Assembly: GCF_016859285.1 (NCBI RefSeq)
Contig: NC_053408.1
Span: 7,079,713-7,143,712 of the forward strand
Length of the DNA stretch: 64,000 bases
Source of the DNA: Xiphias gladius
Lineage: Eukaryota > Chordata > Actinopteri > Istiophoriformes > Xiphiidae
Direction of reading: 5' to 3'
Shown here: positions 43,893-55,700 of the stretch, in pieces
Layout: each line of letters starts with the position of its first letter
How positions within the stretch are numbered: the first letter of the stretch is position 1
Position numbers and translations under genes: made by a program
The notes under the pieces: model-generated
Database searches by the model: none
What the model saw: only the letters and a program-made list of their open reading frames with translations
What the model was told of the DNA's origin: nothing

Positions 43893-44139
43893 AAAGTTGC
43901 TTTTTGGGAATACCAAAGATGGTCTAATTTAGAAAGACAAAAGACCTTTGTCCTGTTTGTCTTCTTGCTAAATTGGATATAATCCATGGTTCTGTGGTGA
44001 TGGTGTTCTTTGGTTTGGTTCTAATTTCTGGGATTTGATACTGTTGTTGATCAGGATTTCTTCACTTTTCATCTATTTCATTCTAACTTGTCCAATACTT
44101 TGGTTTATGATTCAACTCCTGCAAAACTGCGATGACATT

Positions 44140-44350
44140 CCCGTTAGTCTCAGGCGTGCCAGTTAGCACATGTTCGCGGGCTAGCACGCCAAACTACGAC
44201 GGTGAACATGGTAAAGATCACAGCTTCTAAACCCGAGCATGTTAGCATTATCGATTTGAGCATGTTGGCGCGGTGATGCTTGTTAGGATTTAGCCTCACA
44301 GAGCCGCTAGCACAGTCTTGCTACTGCTGTAGTTCAGCAGGGGAAATGAG
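44140..44350. repeat. Dispersed repeat rich in GTTAGCA/GCTAGCA words
   Basis: Carries GTTAGCACATG, GCTAGCACGCC, ATGTTAGCATTATCG and GCCGCTAGCACAG. The same type of text appears at about 62760-62830 (ATGCTAACATTAGCATTTAG). Family not named. Confidence 0.45.
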
Positions 44351-45509
44351 GCTGTGAGACATTTTTACTGTGGAGCCTAAAAAGCCTCAAGAGAATAAAG
44401 ATAAAAACTGGAATACTGGAGATCTTCCAGTAGTATAGAGTATTCTATTAGCCAGCTCATTTCTGCCGTTAAAATTTTATGCATCAGTTCATGTCGACGG
44501 TGCCATTAATTCGCCAGTCATCACAACCGCCCGTGAACACAGGCGTCAGTAGTTGTGAGGCCGGAGCAGTCACTGGCTCTGGTCGCTGCTGGGACTGAAG
44601 CCGTACTGTAACGTCTCGCCAACTCTCTCACCCCGGGCCACATTATGCACCCGGGTCGAGGATCAGATGCTGTAACATCACAAGCCTTTTCCTTCACGGC
44701 CTCTTAGCCCCAGCTCTTTCATCTCCTTATGTGCTCTCCCCCTTGTTTCCTCTCTTCCCATACGTCCTCCGCCGTCCTCCTGGTTTCTGCATCTCCCTTT
44801 TGTGGCTCGTCAGCGAGATTAGAGAAAAGGCAGAGCAGGAAGCAAGAAGCTCTCTGTGGGGATTCGGCTTCTCAGGGTGATTAAACAAAAAATGTCATCT
44901 TTTGTCTTTCTTTGTTTTTGCATCTCCTGTCTACACTTACACACATGGAATTTTTGCTTTTATCGATGCTGTATTGCCTTTTCATTTTGGATTTTACAGG
45001 GTGTGAAAAGCCAGACAAACAGAATGGGACCCCATGCCCTCCTTTAACCTTCCTATTGTTTTACCTCCCTTTCAGAAAGTGACTAGAGGTGCGCTGCAAA
45101 TGCAAAACAGGGTTTCCAGTCATGTTTTCTCTTGGGTGGTAGAGGCATCTTCAAGTACGACAACAATGGGTTTGGAAATGAAAGGAAGTTAGATAAACTA
45201 AAGGAGGAAATTTAAATATTACAGGCAAGAGTGCAAGCAAACAGGATGAATACCACTGTGCTCACCAGCCGGTTCGCACATTCCTCTTCGTCCCTGCAGC
45301 GATCTGGGTTAGTGATGGTGTTTCTTGCTGCCGTGGCGTGGAAGCAGTGACATTAATGGACAGAAGCAAACGGTAATGAGTCGTTAAAGGAGAGATTTGG
45401 AGCTACTGATCCGTTTCCATACCAACTGTCTTAGCAGTGGGGATTGAATCCTCTCAGTATTTGGAGGGAAGCTGGGGAGGGGTTTGATGGGATTTGAGGG
45501 CAGAACTTC

Positions 45510-45510
45510 A

Positions 45511-45541
<31 letters not shown>

Positions 45542-45596
45542 ATGTGACAAAACGTCTGACTCCATCTCTGTGCATGTGTGTGAGAGAGAGAGAGAG
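45510..45596. repeat. (CA)n and (GA)n microsatellites
   Basis: CA run at 45510-45537 and a GA run at 45582-45596, separated by unique DNA. Confidence 0.9.
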
Positions 45597-46881
45597 CGTG
45601 CTTGTTTTAAGTTAATCTTCAAAGCTCTTCCTTTTCGGAGAAAACCATCATGACAGGCAGAGAGCGGTGAGCCCGCAGGGATTTAATCCGTTTTGAATTT
45701 TTTTTTCTCACCAACTCCCATCGTGCTTCCATGTTTAATTTTTCATTAATTTATTGTTCTGCCTTTTGTTCTGGCCACGTACACAAACAGTCAAGGATGG
45801 GAGATATACTTGCATCGAGAGGAGCCACGGTGTTGCCTTGACAACCAGGGGTTTGCAAAAATCAGCTTGATGCCAACTCTCATCCAATATGACGTGGGCT
45901 TTCAGTTTGCCGGGAGTGTGTGTGTGTGTGTGGGGGGCACATATACTGTGTGTGCATGCATGTATGTGCCGCGGATACTTCTTTTATATTGCACTGGTCC
46001 ATCCATTTTGTTCATACACACCGAATGCAATAAATGTGGAAACCAGGAATGAGAGAAATGGGGAAAAACAGACACAGAAGTAACAAGAGAGAGAAAGATG
46101 ATGATGATGATGATAAGTGAAAATGGATTTGGGTTAAATTTAGCAAACTGTTATCCCCGAACAGCAACATCAAAGGCTCTGTTAGCAGGGGAAACTGAAA
46201 ATTTAAATTAAAAAAAAAAGAAAGTTTTATTTCATAAGTAATCTCGCACCCTGGGGCCCGTGGGTAAAACAAAACTCTGTGAAATAGATGAATTTAGCTA
46301 ATCTCTCTCGCACAGCTTCAGGGGATCACGGAGGCACGGCGATGGAAAATCACCCCAGTGCCTAGTTTGGGGCTGGATTTTTTTGAAACGGAGACATCTC
46401 ATACCGCAGAAATGCCGAGCACGAATGATGCTTTGTCCCTTGCTCTGAAACACTACAAGACGAACATGCTTTTAATCAGGAGGAAATTTAGTCTGAGAGC
46501 ATGAAAGGCCTCTGCATTTACAGGCTGAGAAGAATAACTGAGAGCTGTCCCCCGCTCAGATGTCTTCCGCTGTGTTTGGAGAGGAGAAGAGACGTGGCTG
46601 ACGTTGCATCAAAACACAGCGCTGGTACGGCAGACGGGAGGGACGATGGACGGCGACCCCCCTTTTGTGGATGAAAATATTTTTACGACACTATGGTACT
46701 GCAGCTGGTGGTGGTTGTGCATCTCCGCCGCCGAGGTGTGAGTGAATCCGTCTCCCTGCCGGCTGTTTTATAGTGTCCCAGACATACATTTACAGGCTGA
46801 GCATGAATTTGAGTAGGTTTACAGCAGTATTGAAAGGACTGCATGTGAGATATTACCATTTAAAACATAGCGCCCAAATTG

Positions 46882-47710
46882 CAGTGGTTCAAAAGTAATT
46901 GGACACTTGGCCACTGAATGTTTATTTGGCAGCTGTGCATCATTTCATCGTTGGTTCGTGCGCCGAAGAGCTCGCGCGTGGCTCAGAGTTGACGGAGAGT
47001 TGCCATAAATGTGGACTGAAGTGGAGTTGTCTGAAAATATGAGGAGTGAAGACGTGAGCGTGCAAGGGAAGAGAGTAATAATGTGGCTCCATTCAAAAAA
47101 ACAAAAAAACAAAAATCTATCGGAGAGATATTAAAGGTAGTTGGTTTGCTGGAAATTTAACAGTGAGGTACACTCCTTCTAGGGAAACTAGAAAATGGCA
47201 AACCGAGGAAGACCGAGGAACTCAAGTCTTGTAGATGAACAGAAAATCATTCGGATGGTGAAGAAAAACCCCTTTACGACCACACAGCAAGTCAATAACC
47301 GTGTACAGGATGTAGGCGGACGTGTTTCCTTGTCAACGAGAAGACTTCATGATCATAACCTCAGAGGATTCATCACAAGATGCGAACCCCTGGTAAACCT
47401 CAAAAACAGAAAGGCCCGGCGGCAGTTCACAAAAACAAACAGAAAGAAAGCGGCTGAGCTTCATCAGGGCGAAGAGGTGGAATATCCTCGACTGGCCGAG
47501 TCAACCACCTGATCTCAGCCCGACTGAGCAGAGGTCCACTTTGCTGGAGACCAGACTGAAGACAGAGAGACGCCACAACAAGCAAGAGCTGAAGGAGGCT
47601 GCAGTGAAGCATCACCAGGGAAGATACAAAGCACCGAGTGATGTCTGTGGGTCAGAGACTTCAGACTACGCCATTAACTGGGAAGGATTTTCCACAAGAT
47701 GTTAAATATA
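46882..47710 (+). mobile_element. Tc1-like transposon with the catalytic part deleted
   Basis: A terminal-repeat-like start (CAGTGGTTCAAAAGTAATTG) at 46882 leads to a frame at 47195 beginning MANRGRPRNSSLVDEQKIIR and continuing through the paired helix-turn-helix part of a Tc1 transposase (NLRGFITRCEPLVNLKNRKA). After the ARRQFTK block the frame jumps: the expected DDE catalytic core is missing. A C-terminal piece (LDWPSQPPDLSPTE, then KQELKEAAVKHHQGR) follows in another frame. No matching terminal repeat is seen on the right. The copy cannot encode an active transposase. Confidence 0.8.
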
Positions 47711-48333
47711 TCTTCTCCCACACGTTTCTTTTCTAAAGTGCAGCGATGATTAAAGCTGAGACTTGGCACTTTAGCGTAGCATCCATTATTTTATTTCACA
47801 CTCGAACGTGCTGAAGCGCAGGGCGTGCGGGACAAAATCACTTTTACACGAGTACCTTGGCCAGGACGGCGGCAGCAGCACATAGAACACGAAACGCAGA
47901 GGCCACGACCTAATATTGTAGAATCCGATACGTGATCGATTCAAATTCCTAAAAAAAAGACACACAAGAGCGATAATAACATCATCAAACAGGTAACACT
48001 GATGATTACAAGCAGTAACATTTTGACCAGCTACATCAACTTGTCGGTCTTATGGGTTAATTTTTATCAATAAAGGACATACTCGTTAGGTGCAGCCCTG
48101 GTCTGGCTCATTTATGTGTTTTCTGAGTGACTTTGCTGGACATGCACCCACACTGCACCCTGGCACCCATTGCATTTCGGATTTCTGAAAGCTAAACTGA
48201 CCACTTCCCCCCCAGCAGTGCAGTCCAACTGCTGAGTAAAGACGACGCGTCCTGGCAGCCGACTCGGTTTTTATCTCCGCTGATCTGAAAATGCTTCTTC
48301 CTGGATCAGCTTCAAAGACAACATTTTGAAGCA

Positions 48334-48356
48334 ACACACACACACACACACACACA
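48334..48356. repeat. (CA)n microsatellite
   Basis: Short CA run in the interval between cdr2 and the kringle gene. Confidence 0.9.
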
Positions 48357-49440
48357 ACTTTGTCAACAACTAGAACCAAAATGTGTATTTTCTGGAAAGG
48401 TTTTTTTTTTCTGCTGATGTTATTTCACAGCCAATTTCTGTGTTGGATGTTTCCCCGCAAAGCTGATTACGTTTTGTCAGTTTTACAAACAGGAGCTGCA
48501 GCATTAAGAAAAGAAAAAAAAAAAAACTTCTCCACAGTCGTTTAAATCATTGCATATAGACGACTTTCACACGGTGATACGGCCTCTTGCAGCTCACCTT
48601 ATTTAAAATACTGAATTTTGCAAGTCGCAAGTCGTAAACTTTGTGTTTACAGGGCCAAGCATTCTGCACCATTCGCAAAGATTCAATTCCATTGTAAATG
48701 TAAGCGTCGGTGTAGCACATTTACAGAAATCCTGCTTTTTAAATTTGTATTTATTACTTTCAGATAAACCTTGTACCATCTAACACAGCTATGATCAAGA
48801 ACCGCAATTTCTGAGCTGATTTCTGGGGCTTTCTGCTGCAGCCCATTTCCTGCCGACCACAGCAAACGGTGGCTCCGTGAGGCTTTGCTACAGCTGGACA
48901 TGAAGAATGTGCCAGTCCGGTAGGTAATGAGAAATTTCAATGCCGCGGGTATCAAGGCAGTATCTTAGAAACTGTCTCCATTTCATAGTTTGTCCATCTG
49001 AGAGCACTGACTAGCATAGTTTTCAACTGTGAAATGAGTAGCAGAGAATATCTGTTGTTAGAAAAATAAAGAGTTGACTTGTACACATTTTAACAATTAA
49101 TAACATAATTTTTTTTTTTTAGATGTTTGGGCCTGGGGGTGATAGCAAGTCGTCCCAAATCAACAAGCAAAAGTCCACACGAAGTCAGGAGTCATCGGTG
49201 TTGATGTCAGAAATCGCAATCGATCAAAAGAAAAGAAAAAGAAAAACCTCCTCTTGGTATCAATATTGATTTTCTTCTGAAATATATTTGGAACAGGCCA
49301 TTTGTATTGATCCCTTCAAGTAGTAATGTGTCTTTGTGATGTGAACCCACAGCCTTCAAAACTCTCAAGAACAGTCCCGTAACACTGAGCCAATGGGTCA
49401 GACTCTTCTGAGCTGTATTTCTTTGGGTGCTGGACTGGAC

Positions 49441-49490
<50 letters not shown>

Positions 49491-49560
49491 CGAGAGAGAG
49501 AGATGCTTGTGGCATCAGCATCAGGTTTTTGCAGAGCTCAACACTGTTTCACTCAGGATC

Positions 49561-49599
<39 letters not shown>
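49441..49599. repeat. (TG)n, (GA)n and (CT)n microsatellites upstream of the kringle gene
   Basis: TG run at 49441-49480, GA-rich run at 49480-49502 and a CT run at 49563-49599. The CT run ends about 200 bases before the start codon at 49806 and may lie in the promoter or 5' UTR. Confidence 0.9.
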
Positions 49600-49602
<3 letters not shown>

Positions 49603-49776
49603 TCCCCGTGTGTTTTCCATTCCGTGAAGCGTTTGTTGGGCCCCACCCTGTCTTCCGCGCGTAAAACCTCCCACGTACACCGTCACACACACACACACAC
49701 ACTCCACGTTTTTTCTTCCAGCAGCGAGGACGAGCGGAGGACAGCGGCTCGCCTCACGGTCAGTTTGGAAACAGAG

Positions 49777-49809
49777 ATGGGAGAGGAGCGACGGCTTTCC
49801 TGGCTATGA
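49777..49809 (+). CDS. Upstream ORF overlapping the first start codon of the kringle gene
   Basis: A 10-codon reading frame (MGEERRLSWL) whose TGA at 49807-49809 overlaps the ATG at 49806-49808 as ATGA. The uORF start has A at -3 (ACAGAGATGG) and G at +4, a good context. If this lies in the mRNA, ribosomes would have to reinitiate or leak to make the main protein. The arrangement is seen; its use is inferred. Confidence 0.45.
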   Translation: MGEERRLSWL

Positions 49810-52228
49810 CACGGACACACCGGGCGGGAAGGATGGCTCTGGCCAGCCGGGGAACGTTGTGCTTGATCGGAACCTGCCTCTGGCTGCCGCTATTGGCGGA
49901 GGTACGTACCGTAGCCTGTCCTATGATGGTGAGGATGATGGGGTTGATTTTGCAATAAGGCTTTCCCTTTTTCCTTTTTTCTTTTTTTTTTTTTACCGCA
50001 TGAGCCGTGACTCTCACGCTTTGATGACCTTTCACAAAAAAAAATAAATAATTCGGTCGATAACGACACTGATAATTAGATTGAACCCGGATTCAGGGCA
50101 GCCCGACCAAGCTTCGAGGACCGGCTCGTGTAAAGTACGTTTTTCGTGCCTTACAGTTCGCCCACAGCCGAGGACGTAGTGGGGCTGAAGACAGATGTAA
50201 AGATGACATGGTCCTGTGTTGAGAATGCACAGTATTTTAAACCCCCGCACGACTCGACTCCGCGGTCCTTTGACCGTCTTAGATTGTCTGGCGGCGTGAT
50301 CCCTTCCTTCCGCACGCGTCTCCGACAGAGCGGGGTGCAGCGATTAACGCGCATCAAACACCTCTTCAACCGGCCTTCCGGCTAATTAAAAGCGGACACT
50401 CGGCTGCCCCGCCACACGCACGCACACACGCCCCCACGCCCCTCGGCGGGATATCATGAGAGGGACCCGTCGGAGCGCCCCCCCCCCACACACACACACA
50501 CACACACACACGAAGCAGTGTTATGGGAATGAACCCTGTACGGGGCTGCTGAAGCTTGTCGCAGCGACTCAGTCAACTTAGACATGTTGAGAGGGAAAAC
50601 TAGTGAAGCAGGTGTCGTTGTCAGGTGTGAGGCAGGTTCGGTCATTTGTAAGACAAAACTGGTCAAGGGGTTCTCACTCCTCGTGCTGGCCCTGCATGTC
50701 AGGTCAATTAATGACAGGTCAATCAATCAATCAATCAATCATTAGACTCATTCATTTTCCTTTTTTTCCCCCCCTATTCTCTTCTACTACAGTGTGTGCT
50801 GCGTCGTGTTAATGTGCAGCATATGAGCTGTGTAGCCTGTGTAGAAGTCATTAGTGGTGAACAGTGATGTTAATTAGATCCAGTAACACTGGAAGCAGCC
50901 GCGCATGTAGCACAAGGCAGATGAGTTTCAGCTTTTTCAGCTTTTTTTCTTTTCTTTTTCACTTTAACTTCATCAGACAAACCTTTTCACTGAGAGTATC
51001 CTGAATGCAGCAGCACTTTCTTTTGTTGGCATCGTCGGAACAAAAATATCAAAAGATGTACACAGGTAAACAGGAAGGAACCAAACTGGGAAACCTATCA
51101 AACAGCAGCTTCTCTGTAACCTGCGAAATACGCTGAGCGTTACTCTGAATCCCATCCAACATTACTCAGTTTTCTGAGACTGAGCTCCCAACATGGCCGG
51201 ATCAACCATCAGAGTGTCCTGGGTGCCCACTGTGTGCCATGCACCACGTGCAAGGAAAAAATAAAAATGATTTGGTATAAATAGGTATAAACCCACAAGT
51301 CCTTCAGATTACATGACACAATGTGCTTGTTAATCCGTGCCCAAATTCTGATAATTTCATAATTGTTTAAGTCATTTTTAAACAAAAAAAACACCAGAAC
51401 GATGACTGGCTCCAGCCTCTGAAAAGATAATTATTTCCAGTTTTCTTAGTCATCTGTGGTTGGATTTCCATCCAAATGTAGCGCAAGTTTTAACCGAATC
51501 TTCAAAAAAAAAACGGCAAAAGAAAATGCGAATTTATGCGTGTTTCTGTCAGCTGCTGTTATGCGACTGTTAGGAGTCGGTTCATCGAGATAAGCAGTGG
51601 GTGGTGCTAATTCTCCAGTGAGGGGGCCATTATACCACTGCAGAAGACGAGGGCGCGACGGGATGGCGTAATTAAAAGAGCGCCAGTCAGACCTCAAACA
51701 AAGGAAAACCATGACTGCATCCACGTGATGGACAGCTCGGTGACGGAGAGCACACTGGACAATGGAAACAGAGGGTCTTGAACAGCGAACATTACAGCAG
51801 ACTTTAATTAACCGTTTAAACTACTTGTTAGTCAGAGACTTCGAGATGGTCACTATGTCACCAAAGTTTCAGCCCCAACTGTTTCTCAGGGACATGTGAA
51901 CGAATTTAGCCGTCCCACTTTCTGTACTCGTACACAGGAGGCGCTGTATAGGCTGTGAAGCTTAAAAGTAATGAGGGACCGTAGGAAACGTCAACTGAAA
52001 GCACTTTGCTTGTCACAAATTTTGCTGTTGCAGAGAAGAAACATTGTCATTTCCTAAGACGTTACCAGTGGCAACCAGTCAGGTTAACACAGTCTTTATT
52101 ATTTAGGACTAAAAGCTCGAATTGAAAACATTTTGGAGCATCTTCCATTCTACAGTCACGTCTTTTCATGTCTTTGGACTCACCTTCTTTTTATTTCTTC
52201 CTGTGTATCTGTGCAAATCCTTCCCCAA

Positions 52229-52297
<69 letters not shown>

Positions 52298-52491
52298 TGT
52301 TTGCATTGCCATGAACTGGATCCAGGTGTGAGAGCATCATAACCCATTAGCTCCGTAATCGAGCTGTGTGATTGATATGAAGGGATATATCAGCACTCAT
52401 GTTCACTATCACAGGTCACCTGTTCCTGCTCTAATATAATTAGGCTGAGCAGTGCATTCTGGGAGGTGTTTGTATGTTGGTTTCATACGCA

Positions 52492-52529
<38 letters not shown>

Positions 52530-52619
52530 GGAGAGAAACCCATAGAGCAGAACTCACTTGTCAAGGTGAAATGTGTTGCATTTCACTGCCCTCACTATAG
52601 TTATTCCACCGTGGTGGCT

Positions 52620-52700
<81 letters not shown>

Positions 52701-55700
52701 TGCATGGGTGTGTGTTCTATGTACATGTGCGTGTCCTCTCCTCTTCTGTCAGGTGCCCCGCTGTGTAGAGGTGTGACCTGATTTCTGAAATCGCAACAAA
52801 CACTCCTCCGTCAGAAATCATCTGATGCTGTCTGGTCCTATTTGTGTTTGTGTGTGTGTGTGTTAACACTGTACACTATGTATTTGGGTGGTTTATACGT
52901 TTAATACTTCTTCCCTTTTGATTGTCGATCCCTGCCATCAGTGAATAAGCTCCTTCACAAAATGTGAGGAAACTGTGAAAATATTGCTCAGTTTACAGTT
53001 GTAACTCTTGATATCTCAGACTTCTCTGTGTTCTCTGGTTTCTGGGTTTGACCTGACTGTATTTCATATTCAAGAATATGCAGGAACCACTGAGAGCGTG
53101 CGCACCTTCACCGAGGCTGCACAATGCTGTAATACACGATGCTCGTAAATGCACGTTCATTACGTAAATATATATATTTGGGCTTTGTACAGAGATGAGT
53201 CAGATTCAGCCTTTACGTGTCCATTTTAGTTAATCCTCTCTAGGCTCAGAGCCTTCACATTAGTTGGATCACCGTGTGTTAGTATGTGCTTGTGTCATTC
53301 TGCATTTGGTTGCGACATTGGTCAATTTTTTTCAAAATCTCTGAACAACATATGTTTACCTGACAGGGACCTCTTATGGCTGTGCGAACAATGGTAGTGG
53401 GAATTGTTATAATACTGCAAAACCTTTTAGAGAGGTACATTACCTGTCTGCTATTAACATGGGTTATGCTTTAACCAAGACCACAATAATTACCTAACCT
53501 GCCATGGCTTCAGAAAGTATTCAGACCCCTTCATTTTTTGCACATTTTATTGTGTGGCAGATTTCAATTTAAATGGATGAACCATCATTCTACACTAGGT
53601 TATCCACAATGCCGAAGTAAAAACACGTAAAAATCAAAAACTTACTTGAAAAAGTATTTGGATCCTTACTTGAATATTTGGACCCTTCCTTTGGCAGCAA
53701 TGACAGCTTTGAGTCTTCTTTCGTAAATCTCGACAAGCTTTGCTCACCTGGATTTGGGGCAGTTTATCCCATTCTTGCTGGCAGTTCCTCTCAGGCTCCG
53801 TCAGATTGGATGGGAAGCGACTGTGAACTACCATCCTCAGGTCTCTTCACAGATGATCTAAGGGGTTTCAATCAGGGCTTTGGTTGAGCCACTCGAGAAC
53901 AGTCAGAGACTTTGTCCCGAAGCCACTCCAGTGTTTTACTGGCTGTACGCTTCACTGTCGTGCTGAAAGGTGAACCGTCGCCTCAGTCTCGGATCACATG
54001 CACTCTGGAGCAGGTTTTCTTCAAGGACCTCTCTGTATTTGGCTGCATTCATCCTTCCCTCGGTTCTGACCAGTCTCTCTGTCCCTGCTGCTGAGACACA
54101 CCCCCACAGCATGAAGGTATTAGCCAGGTGATGAGCAGTGTTTGGAGTTCTGACCAAAGAGTTCAATTTCTCTCTCATCAGACTAGAGAATCTTTTTCCT
54201 GATGCTTTAAATGCTGTTTGGCAAACTCCAAGGGGGCTGTCATATTCCTTTTATTCAAAGTGACTTCCATCTAGCCGTTCTGCAATAAAGGCCTGAATGG
54301 CTGAGTGCTGCTGAGATGCTTGTCTTTCTGGCAGGTTCTTCCATCTCTGCAGAGGACTTCTGAAGCTCTGTCAGAGTGACTGTGGGGTTGTTGGTCACCT
54401 CCCTGACCATGGCCCTTCTTGCCTGGTTACTCAGTTTGTCCGGACGGCCAACTCCAGGAAGAGTCCTGGTGGCGCCAAACTTCTTCCATTTCAAAATTAC
54501 TGAGGCCACTGTTCTCCACGGAGCACTCAAAGCTTTAGAAATGGTTTTATACCCTCTCCCTGATCTGCCTCACCACTATTTTATCACGGAGGTCTACAGA
54601 GAGTTCATTGGATTTCATGACTTGGTTTATGTCCTGACACGCAGTGTGAATTGTGGGATCTTATATACACAGGTGTTAGTCTGTCTAAACTATGTCCAAT
54701 CAATTCAGCTTGCTACAAGTGGACTTGAATCTGACATCTAGTTGATGTTAGCAGGTTTTTTGTGCGAAAGGAGGTTATTTTGTTGAGTTTAGCCCGACTG
54801 AGTTATTAACCTTATGTACAGTGCTCGTATAGGCAAGTGTACTTACATAAATGTTGCAACCTGGACCAGGAACAGAACAAACCTACGAAAACAGTTTGAA
54901 TCAGAGCTGAACACTACAGCCACATGAACGGTGATGTGTTGACATACTGCTGTACTTATTGACGTACCTTTGAACAGTGATTCCAACTCTTGGCTTAGGA
55001 ACAAAAGCGAACAAACGACATGGTCGGTAACTACAAATCTTTGAATTGAACTGAATGAAATGGCTCAAATCAGGAAAGTGATTGGGGATTTCCATCTCTA
55101 ACAAATGGCTTGATAGTGGCGCTTTCTGCATGAAAAACTGGTTGCTTGTTTCCTGGCCCGTGATCTCTGTGTCCAACAAATTTAATTGAAATCGGCTGAG
55201 ATACAACAACAAACGGATAAGAAAACCCAACCTCCTTGACAGTAGAAATAATCTCTTTTGTAGCAGTAAAATGATGGTTATTTTCATACAGCTTGTCTAA
55301 CTTAGTGCGTCTTTGTCTTCCCCTCTGCAGGTGGTGACTGAGGACAGTTACTTAAACGAGGTGCAGAACTCAGGTAGGAGGGAGGTGATACTCCAAACAC
55401 AGAACTTTCACTTTCTCCCTCCATCTGTCCTCTCCTCCTACACCATCTCTTCCCTCCGCTCTATCTGTTTTTTTCCCTCCAGTTTAACCCACATTCTGAC
55501 TCAGACACTCATGAAACCCTCTCTGCTGCCGCCTCGCCCCCTTTTCTTTCTTTTATCCTCTGGTCTCTGCCGTGCTCCCACGCTAGCCTTACCTCTCCTC
55601 TTCCCTCCGGCCTGCACCCCGCTTTCTTTATTTTTTTTCTTTCTTTCTTTTTTCCTCTATATCCTTGAGAGGAGTGGAAGCCATGATTTTGATAATGGTG

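Larger units (their letters stand above)
41621..49720. other. Gene-poor interval between cdr2 and the kringle gene
   Basis: The two flanking genes are divergent (5' ends face this interval). Contents that can be named are listed separately: CpG-rich island, hairpin, Tc1 remnant and microsatellites. Repeat-like text with multiple GTTAGCA/GCTAGCA words lies at about 44150-44345. The rest (notably 44440-44850 and 46280-46700) is high-complexity DNA with no exon I recognise; it could hold regulatory elements. Confidence 0.5.

Noticed and set aside
52122-52781. Open frames of 69 and 109 codons
   Set aside because: Most codons come from (GT)n tracts read as Val-Cys repeats.
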